Under the pieces are notes generated by a model that saw nothing but the letters and a program-made list of their open reading frames with translations, made no database searches and was not told the origin of the DNA. Both the position numbers and the translations under genes were made by a program. A DNA stretch of 64,000 bases from Polynucleobacter sp. MG-Unter2-18 (GTDB lineage Bacteria; Pseudomonadota; Gammaproteobacteria; Burkholderiales; Burkholderiaceae): positions 1,438,192 through 1,502,191 of the forward strand of contig NZ_CP061302.1 in assembly GCF_018687675.1 (NCBI RefSeq). The letters are read 5' to 3'. Within the stretch, counting starts at the first letter, position 1; each line of letters starts with the position of its first letter. Positions 18,998-27,222 of this stretch are shown in pieces.

Positions 18998-19684
18998 CTA
19001 GTTTTTAACAGTGAGATTCTGACTGAGCCAAGTTGCCAACTGCGAGACATCGTCTACATGCGTTAGTGAGGGCGCTTCTTTTAAAGCGCTCGGAGGATGC
19101 GCGCCATACGTTACCGCTACTGCATCTACTCCTGCATTAGCTGCCATATCTAAATCATGGGTTGTGTCCCCAATCATCAGCATGCGGCGCATCGGTACTT
19201 GCATCACATCTGAAAGCTCTAAGAGCATTCCAGGGTGGGGTTTGGAGAAAGATTCATCTGCAGTACGAGTTTCATGGAACATCTGCTCTAGCTGATGATG
19301 TTTTAAAGATCGATCTAATCCAACGCGAGATTTACCAGTAGCAACACCTAAGAGATAACCATCCTCACGTAAGCTGTGTAGTAATTCACGAATACCCGGG
19401 AATAAATCGAGCTCGTGATCTTTAGCCAGGTAGTGATAACGAAAGCGCTCCGTTAACTTAGGGAAATGCGCCGGCTCAATCCAAGGCACCGCTCTTCTCA
19501 GTGAATCCTGAATACCTAAACCGATAACCGAGCTAGCCAAAGTATCGTCAGGCTCTTTAAAACCCAAATCACGGCAAGCTTGCTGAATACAGTCCACGAT
19601 TGTCGGCGTGGAATCCATAATAGTTCCATCCCAATCCCAGACGATGAGGTCGTAGCGTCTATCGGGTTTTTGTTCTTCAGACAT
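18998..19684 (-). CDS. HAD-family hydrolase, phosphoglycolate-phosphatase-like
   Basis: This 228-residue haloacid-dehalogenase phosphatase has the nucleophile motif VWDWDGTIMDS with Asp17 and Asp19, the ATGKSR motif II and GDTTHDLDMAANAG as motif IV, with a helical cap between. It resembles Gph/PGMB-type phosphatases, so phosphoglycolate or a sugar phosphate is a likely substrate, but specificity cannot be read. I use ATG 19684, which overlaps the rluC end by 8 nt; the longer frame begins with TTG. It is co-transcribed with rluC, an arrangement common in Burkholderiales. Confidence 0.88.
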   Translation of the reverse strand: MSEEQKPDRRYDLIVWDWDGTIMDSTPTIVDCIQQACRDLGFKEPDDTLASSVIGLGIQDSLRRAVPWIEPAHFPKLTERFRYHYLAKDHELDLFPGIRELLHSLREDGYLLGVATGKSRVGLDRSLKHHQLEQMFHETRTADESFSKPHPGMLLELSDVMQVPMRRMLMIGDTTHDLDMAANAGVDAVAVTYGAHPPSALKEAPSLTHVDDVSQLATWLSQNLTVKN

Positions 19685-20696
19685 GAGTGGGCGCTTCAAA
19701 AGTTTTCATCATTGCTGCAAATTCAGAAGGTAATGGTGATTCGATACGCATTTTCTCGCCAGTACGGGGATGAGTAAAGCCTGCTAAGTGGGCATGCAAA
19801 TACAGGCGTTTGGATTTCAGAACCTTGTCTTGATCTTCAAAGCCGTATTTATCGTCACCCAAAATCGAGTGCCCTAATTTTTGAAGGTGTACGCGGATTT
19901 GATGAGTACGCCCAGTTTTGAGCTGGGCCTCAGCTAGAGTGATCGCCACCTCCCCACGTTTCATCACTTTCGTGACCCGCAAAGCGGTATGACTTGGTAG
20001 ACCATCTGGGTCAACACGAACGCGACGCTCGCCATTGGCTAATAGGTATTTGTGTAATGCAAACTTCAGTTGCATCGTGCCTGCGCCCTGATCAATTTCC
20101 CCATGGGCTAATAAGTAGTAGCGTTTGTCGGTTTGCCCTTCGCGAATCTGGCGATGCAGTTCTACCAAAGCGCTGCGCTTTTTAGCTAAGAGCAACACGC
20201 CTGATGTGTCTCGATCCAAACGGTGAACCAATTCTAAGAATTTGAGCTCAGGGCGGGTAATACGCAGGGTTTCAATGACGCCAAGCGCAATTCCTGAACC
20301 CCCATGAACTGCCAAACCTGCGGGTTTATTTACTATTAATAGAACCTCATCTTCAAACAAAATCGGCATTTTGTCGGAATACCCCTGCGCCCGAGACTTG
20401 GTTTGGGCGGTATTGACTGCTGCCATTTGGGCGGGTTCGGCAATACGAACAGGCGGGACTCTAACCACATCCCCCTCGATCAGACGCGTAGTTGGTTCAG
20501 CCCTTTTCTTATTTACCCGGACCTCGCCAGAGCGAATAATCCGATAAACGTGGCTTTTTGGGACCCCTTTTGCCCAACGCAGAAGGTAGTTATCCAGCCG
20601 CTGACCAGCCTCTTCCGGACCAATGGTCTGAAAATGAACGGCAGCTGGAGCACTGGTTTTGACCTGCAAGGGCTTGGAAATGGGTTCGGATTTCAT
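19677..20696 (-). CDS. rluC: 23S rRNA pseudouridine synthase RluC-like
   Basis: This RluA-family enzyme turns specific uridines of 23S rRNA (955, 2504 and 2580 in E. coli numbering for RluC) into pseudouridine. The 339-residue protein has an S4 RNA-binding domain (about 30-85) and the catalytic box HRLDRDTSGVLLLAK, with the catalytic aspartate at 161; RTHQIRVHL appears later. RluC rather than RluD is favoured because the gene is adjacent to rne, as in E. coli. The ATG is at 20696. Divergent rne begins 460 nt away. Confidence 0.92.
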   Translation of the reverse strand: MKSEPISKPLQVKTSAPAAVHFQTIGPEEAGQRLDNYLLRWAKGVPKSHVYRIIRSGEVRVNKKRAEPTTRLIEGDVVRVPPVRIAEPAQMAAVNTAQTKSRAQGYSDKMPILFEDEVLLIVNKPAGLAVHGGSGIALGVIETLRITRPELKFLELVHRLDRDTSGVLLLAKKRSALVELHRQIREGQTDKRYYLLAHGEIDQGAGTMQLKFALHKYLLANGERRVRVDPDGLPSHTALRVTKVMKRGEVAITLAEAQLKTGRTHQIRVHLQKLGHSILGDDKYGFEDQDKVLKSKRLYLHAHLAGFTHPRTGEKMRIESPLPSEFAAMMKTFEAPTHV

Positions 20697-20752
20697 GATT
20701 TATCTCTCTTGCCACCCCGACGAGGGTCGACAAGGGACTTAACAATACCCCA

Positions 20753-20778
20753 TTGTCGTTCAACTTGTGCCGTATAAT
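20753..20778 (+). promoter_or_regulatory. rne: Candidate rne promoter
   Basis: A perfect TATAAT lies at 20773-20778. The best upstream partner is TTGTCG at 20753-20758, spaced 14 nt, shorter than ideal, so the -35 match is weak. Transcription from here would start near 20785 and give an RNase E leader of about 370 nt, similar in length to the 361-nt leader known in E. coli. The position of the start is an inference. Confidence 0.45.
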
Positions 20779-20784
20779 CAACGC

Positions 20785-21156
20785 TCTAGCCAATTTATTG
20801 GCCCGAGAATGACCTGGTTTAGGTTTGAATCGTGGAGCTTGGAGTCGCCCTTAATAGACTCCCGGGGTTGCCCCTCCCCCGTTGTAATGAGGCGCAGGGT
20901 TGGTGTGCCGTATGCCGCGACCCGCGATTAGAAGACAGTTTTCAGGCGCGCGCCTGCATTGATGACCTAAAGGAGGTCTCTGCGGCGATCGTCAAGTGTG
21001 GCACCGGTTTAACAACATTGAACCTGGTGTACCAGGCAGTAAATGCCTGGATTAGTTTGATCCACACTCCAAAGCCGCCAATGGGCTCTGCCCCAAGCGG
21101 TATCTAACTTGTCCCTAACGCAGCGCGCAGCGACGCACTCCCAATAGGAGAGTGTT
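20785..21156 (+). promoter_or_regulatory. rne: Long structured 5' leader of rne, likely autoregulatory
   Basis: This gene-free stretch of about 370 nt is visibly richer in G+C than its surroundings and full of stems. Examples are GCCAAT/ATTGGC at 20789-20802, GGAGTC/GACTCC at 20841-20862, GACCT/AGGTC at 20964-20978 around an unused AGGAGG, and a three-way junction: closing stem 20995-21001 with 21062-21068, hairpin 21002-21029 and hairpin 21032-21050. CCGC/GCGG (21075-21100) and a hairpin over the Shine-Dalgarno site follow. In E. coli and relatives the rne leader lets RNase E control its own mRNA; I infer the same here. No known riboswitch was recognised. Confidence 0.7.
21136..21154 (+). 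promoter_or_regulatory. rne: Hairpin covering the rne Shine-Dalgarno sequence
   Basis: CACTCC (21136-21141) can pair with GGAG plus GTG (21147-21154, one bulged A), enclosing the loop CAATA. The 3' arm is the AGGAG ribosome-binding site 6 nt before the rne ATG, so pairing would hide it and lower translation until opened. Confidence 0.6.
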
Positions 21157-23793
21157 ATGAAACGCATGTTATTTAATGCAACTCAACAAGAAGAGTTGCG
21201 GGTTGCCATCGTCGATGGTCAAAAACTCATCGATATCGATATCGAAGCTGCCGGTCGTGAACAACGTAAAGGCAATATTTACAAAGGTGTTATTACTCGC
21301 ATTGAGCCTTCGCTCGAAGCTTGCTTTGTAAATTACGGCGAAGAACGCCATGGCTTTTTGCCATTTAAAGAAGTGGCGCGCACCTACTTTAAAGAGGGTG
21401 TTGATGTCCGTAATGCCTCTATCAAAGATGCCTTACGTGAAGGCCAAGAAATTATTGTTCAGGTAGAAAAAGAAGAGCGTGGCCAAAAAGGCGCCGCCCT
21501 GACCTCTTTCGTTTCCTTAGCAGGTCGCTATTTAGTATTAATGCCAAACAACCCACGCGGAGGTGGTGTTTCTCGTCGTATTGAAGGCGAAGACCGTCAA
21601 GAACTCCGTGAGGCGATGTCTCAATTAGAAGTACCCGATGGCATGAGCATCATTGCTCGTACAGCCGGCATTGGCCGCGACGCTACTGAATTGCAATGGG
21701 ATTTAAGCTATCTCATGCAGTTGTGGACAGCAATTGATGAAGCCGCTAAAGGCAATTCAGCGCCACTATTAATTTACCTCGAATCAAGCTTAGTGATTCG
21801 TGCGATTCGCGATTACTTCCAGCCCGATATTGGCGAGATTCTCATCGATACCGATGACATCTATGAACAAGCTGCGGCATTTATGTCGGTAGTGATGCCG
21901 GATAACTTGCCTAGAGTGAAGCGTTACCAGGACGATGTTCCATTGTTCTCTCGCTTCCAAATTGAGCATCAGATTGAAACTGCGTACTCACGTACCGTGC
22001 CATTGCCTTCAGGCGGCGCGATTGTGATTGACCATACTGAAGCCTTGGTTTCAGTAGACGTCAACTCCGCACGTGCAACTCGTGGCTCTGATATTGAAGA
22101 GACTGCAACCCGTACCAACTTAGAAGCTGCCGATGAAATCGCTCGTCAAGCACGTTTACGTGACTTGGGTGGTTTGATCGTGATCGACTTCATTGATATG
22201 GAATCAAGCAAGGCGCAGAAGGATGTGGAGAATCGCTTACGCGACGCTCTGCGTCATGACCGTGCTCGCGTTCAGATGGGCAAGATTTCCAAGTTTGGTT
22301 TAATGGAAATGTCCCGTCAGCGTTTACGCCCTGCTCTCTCTGAAGGTAGCCATGTAACCTGCCCACGTTGTAATGGTACAGGCCATATCCGCGACACTGA
22401 ATCTTCTGCTTTGCAAGTCTTGCGCATCATCCAAGAAGAAGCAATGAAAGAAAATACTGCCGCTATTCATACGCAAGTTCCGGTCGAAGTGGCTGCGTTC
22501 TTGCTGAATGAGAAGCGCGCTGAAGTCATCAAGATCGAGTCACGCTTCAAAGTAAACGTCTTGATGGTTCCAAACAAGCATTTAGAAACACCACATTACA
22601 AGCTTGAACGTTTACGTCATGATGATCCACGTCTTGACGATCAAAAGGCCAGCTACGTGATGGCTGAAGAAGCTGCGCGTGAACTCGAAACGGATACTGC
22701 TGTCAGTCGCAAAGATGCAGACCTTAAAGTTCGCCCGGAAGCTGCTGTCAAAGGTATTACGCCAAATGCACCAGCGCCAGTAAGCCAACCGCGTCCTGCA
22801 CGTACTGAAAAAGCAGCAGCAGAAACTGCTAGCACCGGTGGATTCTTCGGATTCATTAAGAACCTATTCTCTTCAACACCCAAACCAGAAGCACAGCCTG
22901 CTCCTAGCGCACCACGTGGTCGCAACCAAAACAATCGCAATGGCAATAATCGCAATCGCGGTCGTCGTGGCGAGCGTAACGATCGCGCTGAGCGTCCCGT
23001 TGAAGGTGCAGTAAGCGCTGAAGGTGCAAATGCACCACGCGAGGCAGGTTCAGGTAGAGGTCGTCAAGATGGTCGCAATCGCAATAACCGTAACCAGAAC
23101 AATCCAAAACCAGAAAATCAAGCTGCGGTAACTCCAGCTACTGAAGCCGCTCCTGGAACCGATGCGTCTCCTAGTGCAGATGGGGAAGAGCGTCGTGGTC
23201 GTGGTCGTAACCGTCGTGGTCGTGGTCGTGGTCAACGTGGCGAGCGCACTGAGTCCACTGGTGATGCAGCAATTGCCTCTGTTGTTGCAGTAGCAACTTC
23301 ATTCTCAGGCCCACCAGTAGGAATGGCGGGAGCATCTGCTTCAATGCCGATTCAGAATATTGCCCAAAGCTTTGGGAATACGATTGCATCTGCAAGCTCT
23401 AACGAAGTAAAAGAACGTGCACCACGCGCGCCAAGAGAGCCGAGAGAGCAACGTGCACCACGTCAAAGCAATCGCACTGATAACACTGCTGCAGCACCCG
23501 CCCCACAGGCGCTAGCTAAGCCAGCACCAGTAATTGAAGTGATCGCAAAGCCAATGCCTGAACTGCCTAAGGTTGCCTTCCAGGCACTTGAAGAGACTCC
23601 ATTGCATAGCGTAGTTCAGTCTGCCGGAATGGTCTGGGTAGCAACAGATTCTGGCAAGCACCAAGAAGCACAATCGCAAATTAAAGCCGAACCAGAAATT
23701 TTGCCAACAGGTAGAGCTCCAAAAGCACCTGTTAGTTTGCAAAATGGTCCGATGGTTTTAGTTGAAACCGGCGGCCAAGAAAAAACGGTTTAA
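21157..23793 (+). CDS. rne: Ribonuclease E
   Basis: RNase E is the main endoribonuclease for mRNA decay and rRNA/tRNA processing, and the scaffold of the degradosome. The catalytic half has an S1 domain (about 36-118), active-site Asp301 and Asp344 (VDVNSA and IDFIDM, equivalent to 303 and 346 in E. coli) and the zinc-link cysteines 402 and 405 in CPRCNGTG. Residues from about 520 are low complexity: arginine/asparagine/glycine-rich RNA-binding blocks around 587-625 and 675-710, alanine/proline-rich spacers, and a conserved-looking C-terminal tail with GMVWVATDS (824-832) and PMVLVETGG. It is 878 residues, shorter than E. coli's 1061. Its start follows a structured leader. Confidence 0.96.
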   Translation: MKRMLFNATQQEELRVAIVDGQKLIDIDIEAAGREQRKGNIYKGVITRIEPSLEACFVNYGEERHGFLPFKEVARTYFKEGVDVRNASIKDALREGQEIIVQVEKEERGQKGAALTSFVSLAGRYLVLMPNNPRGGGVSRRIEGEDRQELREAMSQLEVPDGMSIIARTAGIGRDATELQWDLSYLMQLWTAIDEAAKGNSAPLLIYLESSLVIRAIRDYFQPDIGEILIDTDDIYEQAAAFMSVVMPDNLPRVKRYQDDVPLFSRFQIEHQIETAYSRTVPLPSGGAIVIDHTEALVSVDVNSARATRGSDIEETATRTNLEAADEIARQARLRDLGGLIVIDFIDMESSKAQKDVENRLRDALRHDRARVQMGKISKFGLMEMSRQRLRPALSEGSHVTCPRCNGTGHIRDTESSALQVLRIIQEEAMKENTAAIHTQVPVEVAAFLLNEKRAEVIKIESRFKVNVLMVPNKHLETPHYKLERLRHDDPRLDDQKASYVMAEEAARELETDTAVSRKDADLKVRPEAAVKGITPNAPAPVSQPRPARTEKAAAETASTGGFFGFIKNLFSSTPKPEAQPAPSAPRGRNQNNRNGNNRNRGRRGERNDRAERPVEGAVSAEGANAPREAGSGRGRQDGRNRNNRNQNNPKPENQAAVTPATEAAPGTDASPSADGEERRGRGRNRRGRGRGQRGERTESTGDAAIASVVAVATSFSGPPVGMAGASASMPIQNIAQSFGNTIASASSNEVKERAPRAPREPREQRAPRQSNRTDNTAAAPAPQALAKPAPVIEVIAKPMPELPKVAFQALEETPLHSVVQSAGMVWVATDSGKHQEAQSQIKAEPEILPTGRAPKAPVSLQNGPMVLVETGGQEKTV

Positions 23794-23875
23794 TCTGATT
23801 TCTCCAGACTGCTATTTATCCCACAAAGATATTTGGCAGTTTGGCAGAAACACGGTTTCACAGCCATAATTACGC

Positions 23876-24985
23876 ATGGTTGAAAAAGTAATCCCCATAC
23901 GTTTAGATGAAGGTAAAGGCCTTACGCCGTCCATACCAGGACAGCTCCTGGCTGCAAGTACCTCAACCAAAGATACTCGCGGACGCCCGCTACGAGATTT
24001 ACGCATCTCGGTCACTGATCGCTGTAATTTCCGCTGCACTTATTGCATGCCTAAGGAAATCTTCGACAAAGACTATCCCTATCTCTCTCATAATGAATTG
24101 CTCAGCTTTGAAGAGATCACTCGTTTAACAACTATCTTTGCATCACTGGGTGTAGAAAAAATTCGCCTTACTGGTGGTGAACCTTTGCTGCGCAAAAATC
24201 TCGAAGTACTAATTGAGATGTTAGCCAAGATTCGCACTGCAGCAGATCAACCACTTGATCTCACCTTAACTACTAATGGCAGTATTTTGCGCAAGAAGGC
24301 AGTTGCATTAAAAGCGGCAGGCTTGCATCGCCTCACTATTAGCCTTGATGGTTTGAATGATGACATCTTCAAAAAAATGAATGATGTCGACTTTCCAGTT
24401 ACGGATGTACTCGATGGAATTGCTGCAGCTCAAGAAGTAGGCTTCACTAATCTCAAAGTGAATATGGTGGTCAAGAAGGGTACAAACGACCAAGAGATTA
24501 TTGCTATGGCCAAGCACTTCAAAGGCAGCGGTGTGACACTGCGCTTTATTGAATTCATGGATGTAGGCAGCTCTAACGGCTGGGATATGTCTCAGGTGCT
24601 CCCATCGCAAGAAGTCGCCAATCGCATTCATGCCGTTTTTCCGATAGAACCAATTGAGGCTAATTACCCTGGTGAAGTGGCTCAGCGCTGGCGCTATGTT
24701 GATGGCTCCGGTGAAATTGGTTTTATTTCTAGCGTCACACAAACTTTTTGTCACGAATGCACGCGTGCTCGCATCTCTACGGATGGTCAGCTCTATCTCT
24801 GCTTATTCGCAAATGAAGGTTTTGATTTCAAAACGCTCTTGCGTTCTAGTAGAAGTGATTTAGAAATTGCTAACGCCATTATGTCTACGTGGTCGGGGCG
24901 CAATGATCATTACTCAGAAATTCGAGGATCAAATACAGCAGCAGTAAACACTCGAAAAGTAGAGATGTCTTACATCGGCGGCTAA
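23876..24985 (+). CDS. moaA: GTP 3',8-cyclase MoaA
   Basis: MoaA is a radical-SAM enzyme that starts molybdenum-cofactor synthesis, turning GTP into 3',8-cyclo-GTP (with MoaC then giving cyclic pyranopterin). The SAM [4Fe-4S] cluster cysteines are 50, 54 and 57 (CNFRCTYC) and the second cluster uses Cys292, Cys295 and Cys309. The 369-residue protein ends in Gly-Gly, which is required in the family. The ATG at 23876 lies 82 nt after rne. Its stop overlaps the mobA ATG by one base, so moaA-mobA-moeA form an operon. Confidence 0.96.
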   Translation: MVEKVIPIRLDEGKGLTPSIPGQLLAASTSTKDTRGRPLRDLRISVTDRCNFRCTYCMPKEIFDKDYPYLSHNELLSFEEITRLTTIFASLGVEKIRLTGGEPLLRKNLEVLIEMLAKIRTAADQPLDLTLTTNGSILRKKAVALKAAGLHRLTISLDGLNDDIFKKMNDVDFPVTDVLDGIAAAQEVGFTNLKVNMVVKKGTNDQEIIAMAKHFKGSGVTLRFIEFMDVGSSNGWDMSQVLPSQEVANRIHAVFPIEPIEANYPGEVAQRWRYVDGSGEIGFISSVTQTFCHECTRARISTDGQLYLCLFANEGFDFKTLLRSSRSDLEIANAIMSTWSGRNDHYSEIRGSNTAAVNTRKVEMSYIGG

Positions 24986-25590
24986 TGATTACCTCAGAAC
25001 ATATCACTGGACTCATTTTGGCAGGGGGCCGCGCCCAACGAATGGGTGGCATTGATAAGGGCTTAATTCCTTTTCATGGCAAGCCTCTCATTGAATCTGC
25101 TATCAGTCGACTCAAGCCTCAAGTCAGCACCATTCTGATTAATGCTAACCGTAGTATTACGAAGTATTCTCACTATGGCTATCCCGTTCTCATGGATGAA
25201 ACTCCAGATTTTTCTGGTCCATTGGCCGGATTCTCAGTTGGACTGAAGCATTGCAAAACGCCTTATTTGCTGACATCGCCTTGCGACTCTCCTTTGTTGC
25301 CAACTGACCTTGCCCAAAAAATGGCAGCCGAACTTAAAGATAATGATTTGGAGCTCGTCTTCGCCTCCTCAAAAGAAGAGGGCGGCAAGATTTGGTCGCA
25401 ACCAGTTTTCTGTTTAATGAAAAGTGATTTACAAGATTCCTTGGATGCCTTTTTAAGCAAAGGGGATTTGAAAATTGATCGCTGGTTTAAAGAGTTACGT
25501 TCTGGCACTGTAGTGTTTGAAAACCCGCAAGCATTTGCTAATGTGAACACACTAGAAGAATTAGCCGCCTTAGAAAAAGTATCGTCATGA
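24985..25590 (+). CDS. mobA: Molybdenum cofactor guanylyltransferase MobA
   Basis: MobA attaches GMP to molybdopterin cofactor to give the dinucleotide form (MGD) used by DMSO-reductase-family enzymes. The 201-residue nucleotidyltransferase fold begins TGLILAGGRAQRMGGIDKGLIPFHGKPL, with the LAGGRxxRMG GTP-binding loop at 12-20, and the metal-binding region SPCDSPLLP. Start and stop are both overlapped by neighbours (1 nt with moaA, 4 nt with moeA), which shows strict translational coupling. Presence of MobA suggests at least one MGD enzyme elsewhere in the genome. Confidence 0.94.
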   Translation: MITSEHITGLILAGGRAQRMGGIDKGLIPFHGKPLIESAISRLKPQVSTILINANRSITKYSHYGYPVLMDETPDFSGPLAGFSVGLKHCKTPYLLTSPCDSPLLPTDLAQKMAAELKDNDLELVFASSKEEGGKIWSQPVFCLMKSDLQDSLDAFLSKGDLKIDRWFKELRSGTVVFENPQAFANVNTLEELAALEKVSS

Positions 25591-26909
25591 CCGATCCAAT
25601 CAAGCACTCTCCAAACAGCCCTATTCTTTTGACTGCCTCACTCCATGTAGATGAAGCACGCAAGGCTATCTCAGACCTAGTCAATGAATTACTTTTAGAG
25701 TCTCGCAAGCTGAACAATGCGAGTGATATTGAGTTGGTCACTTTGGATCAAGCGATTAATCGCATTTTGGCGGAAGATTTGCTTTCCCCGATTGATGTCC
25801 CTGCTGCTGATAACTCTGCCATGGATGGCTTTGCCTTTAATGGCGATTGCTTAGGAAATAGTGAGGCGATAGTCAGCCTGAAGATTATTGGCACGGCCTT
25901 TGCTGGCAAACCTTATGGGGGTCTTGTTGACAAAGGTGAATGCCTCAAGATCACGACTGGCGCGCTCATGCCCAATGGCTGCGATACCGTCATTCCTCAA
26001 GAATTTACAGAATCTGCAAGTGAGTCAACCGTCAGTTTTAAACAAAATCAAGTGAAGCGTGGGGAAAATCGCCGCTTACGTGGCGAAGATTTACAAAGTG
26101 GTAAGGCCGCTATTATTTCTGGTCGCCTATTGAGACCGTCGGACCTTGGTCTAGCTGCATCCTTAGGCATTGCTAGTCTGAAGGTGCATCGCAAGCTCAA
26201 GGTAGCTATTCTTTCCTCTGGAGATGAGTTGCGTCCTCTTGGACAACCTCTTGATGTGGGTAGCATTTATGACAGCAACCGCTACAGCCTGACAGGTCTA
26301 CTCAATCGACTTAATATAGAGATCATTGATTGTGGGATTGTCTGCGATGATCCCTCCTCACTTAAGGCTGCTTTTATAGCTGCCGCTTCAAAAGCAGATG
26401 TCCTGATTTCATCTGGCGGAGTCTCTGTTGGTGAAGCAGACTTTACTAAGCAAATCATGCAAGAGTTAGGCGATGTAGGCTTTTGGAAAATCGCTATGCG
26501 CCCAGGTCGCCCTATGGCCTTTGGGATGCTCAAGCCAGTGAATGGGTCAAGCCGCAAAACCCTCTTCTTTGGTCTGCCCGGCAATCCCGTTGCAGTGATG
26601 GTGACCTTCTATCAATTTGTTCGCTCGGCTTTGTTGCAACTGAATGGCGCAAGTCAGACTGAGCAGCTAATGACTCAAGCTATTGCCGAGGCACCGATCC
26701 GGAAAAAACCGGGTCGGACAGAATTTCAACGTGCCATTGTGGGCCGCGGCCCAGACGGAAAGCCAACAGTCAAACTAACCGGTAGCCAAGGTGCTGGAAT
26801 TTTGCGCTCGATGAGTGAGGCAAATTGCTTTGTCATTCTGCCTCACAACCAAGGAAATGTAGCAGCTGGTGACTGGGTAGATGTGGCGCTTTTCGACGGA
26901 CTGCTTTAA
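25587..26909 (+). CDS. moeA: Molybdopterin molybdenumtransferase MoeA
   Basis: MoeA inserts molybdate into adenylylated molybdopterin. The 440-residue protein has the family's four-domain layout: PADNSAMDGFAF near the N-terminus, a beta-barrel region, the MogA-like domain with SSGGVSVGEADF and GLPGNPVAVMVTF, and a C-terminal domain. The start ATG overlaps mobA by 4 nt. Its partner Mog is in the same window at 35431 on the same strand. An N-terminal extension of about 40 residues before the first family motif is somewhat long but within the known range. Confidence 0.95.
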   Translation: MTDPIKHSPNSPILLTASLHVDEARKAISDLVNELLLESRKLNNASDIELVTLDQAINRILAEDLLSPIDVPAADNSAMDGFAFNGDCLGNSEAIVSLKIIGTAFAGKPYGGLVDKGECLKITTGALMPNGCDTVIPQEFTESASESTVSFKQNQVKRGENRRLRGEDLQSGKAAIISGRLLRPSDLGLAASLGIASLKVHRKLKVAILSSGDELRPLGQPLDVGSIYDSNRYSLTGLLNRLNIEIIDCGIVCDDPSSLKAAFIAAASKADVLISSGGVSVGEADFTKQIMQELGDVGFWKIAMRPGRPMAFGMLKPVNGSSRKTLFFGLPGNPVAVMVTFYQFVRSALLQLNGASQTEQLMTQAIAEAPIRKKPGRTEFQRAIVGRGPDGKPTVKLTGSQGAGILRSMSEANCFVILPHNQGNVAAGDWVDVALFDGLL

Positions 26910-26920
26910 GATTGCACCTC

Positions 26921-27214
26921 ATGAAACTCACCAAAAAAGAAATTGCCTTCGTAGACCCAATGCATACCGCCAAAACCCTGGTTTTGGTTTATCTCTGCTT
27001 CTCCGTACCAATCGTGTTGCTCGCCTTATTTGTAGCCTTTATTCGTGACGGAGCCATTCCTGGATTTACCGTCCTCTCTGCATTAATCCTCAACGCATTG
27101 CTGGGCTTTGCTTTGCTATGGATTGCCTGCAAGGTCTACAACTGGGTTGCAGGTAAATTTGGTGGAATTGAACTTGCTCTTCGCGAGCTCCCAGAAGAAA
27201 TTGAAGCAGATTAA
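26921..27214 (+). CDS. Small two-segment membrane protein, unknown function
   Basis: I do not recognise this 97-residue protein. The ATG at 26921 is 11 nt after the moeA stop; the longer frame starts with TTG. Two clear hydrophobic helices are visible (about 19-43 and 50-71), with a short soluble N-terminus containing FVDPMHTAKT and an acidic C-terminus (LRELPEEIEAD). The gene lies in line with moaA-mobA-moeA and ends 8 nt from the convergent dehydrogenase gene. Co-transcription with moeA is likely but does not prove a role in cofactor synthesis. Confidence 0.7.
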   Translation: MKLTKKEIAFVDPMHTAKTLVLVYLCFSVPIVLLALFVAFIRDGAIPGFTVLSALILNALLGFALLWIACKVYNWVAGKFGGIELALRELPEEIEAD

Positions 27215-27222
27215 GTTTTTAG

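Noticed and set aside
20832-21107. Open frame of 91 codons in the rne leader
   Set aside because: Its start is GTG with no Shine-Dalgarno, it lies fully within the structured leader, and the composition is not protein-like; the pairing pattern explains the sequence better.
20785-21156. The rne leader as RNase P RNA, tmRNA or 6S RNA
   Set aside because: None of the universal sequences of these RNAs is present and there is no tRNA-like end; the place in front of rne supports a leader instead.
22904-23395. Minus-strand open frames rich in His, Asp, Thr and Val opposite rne
   Set aside because: They are read-outs of the Arg/Gly/Asn repeats of the RNase E tail on the other strand and have no plausible starts.
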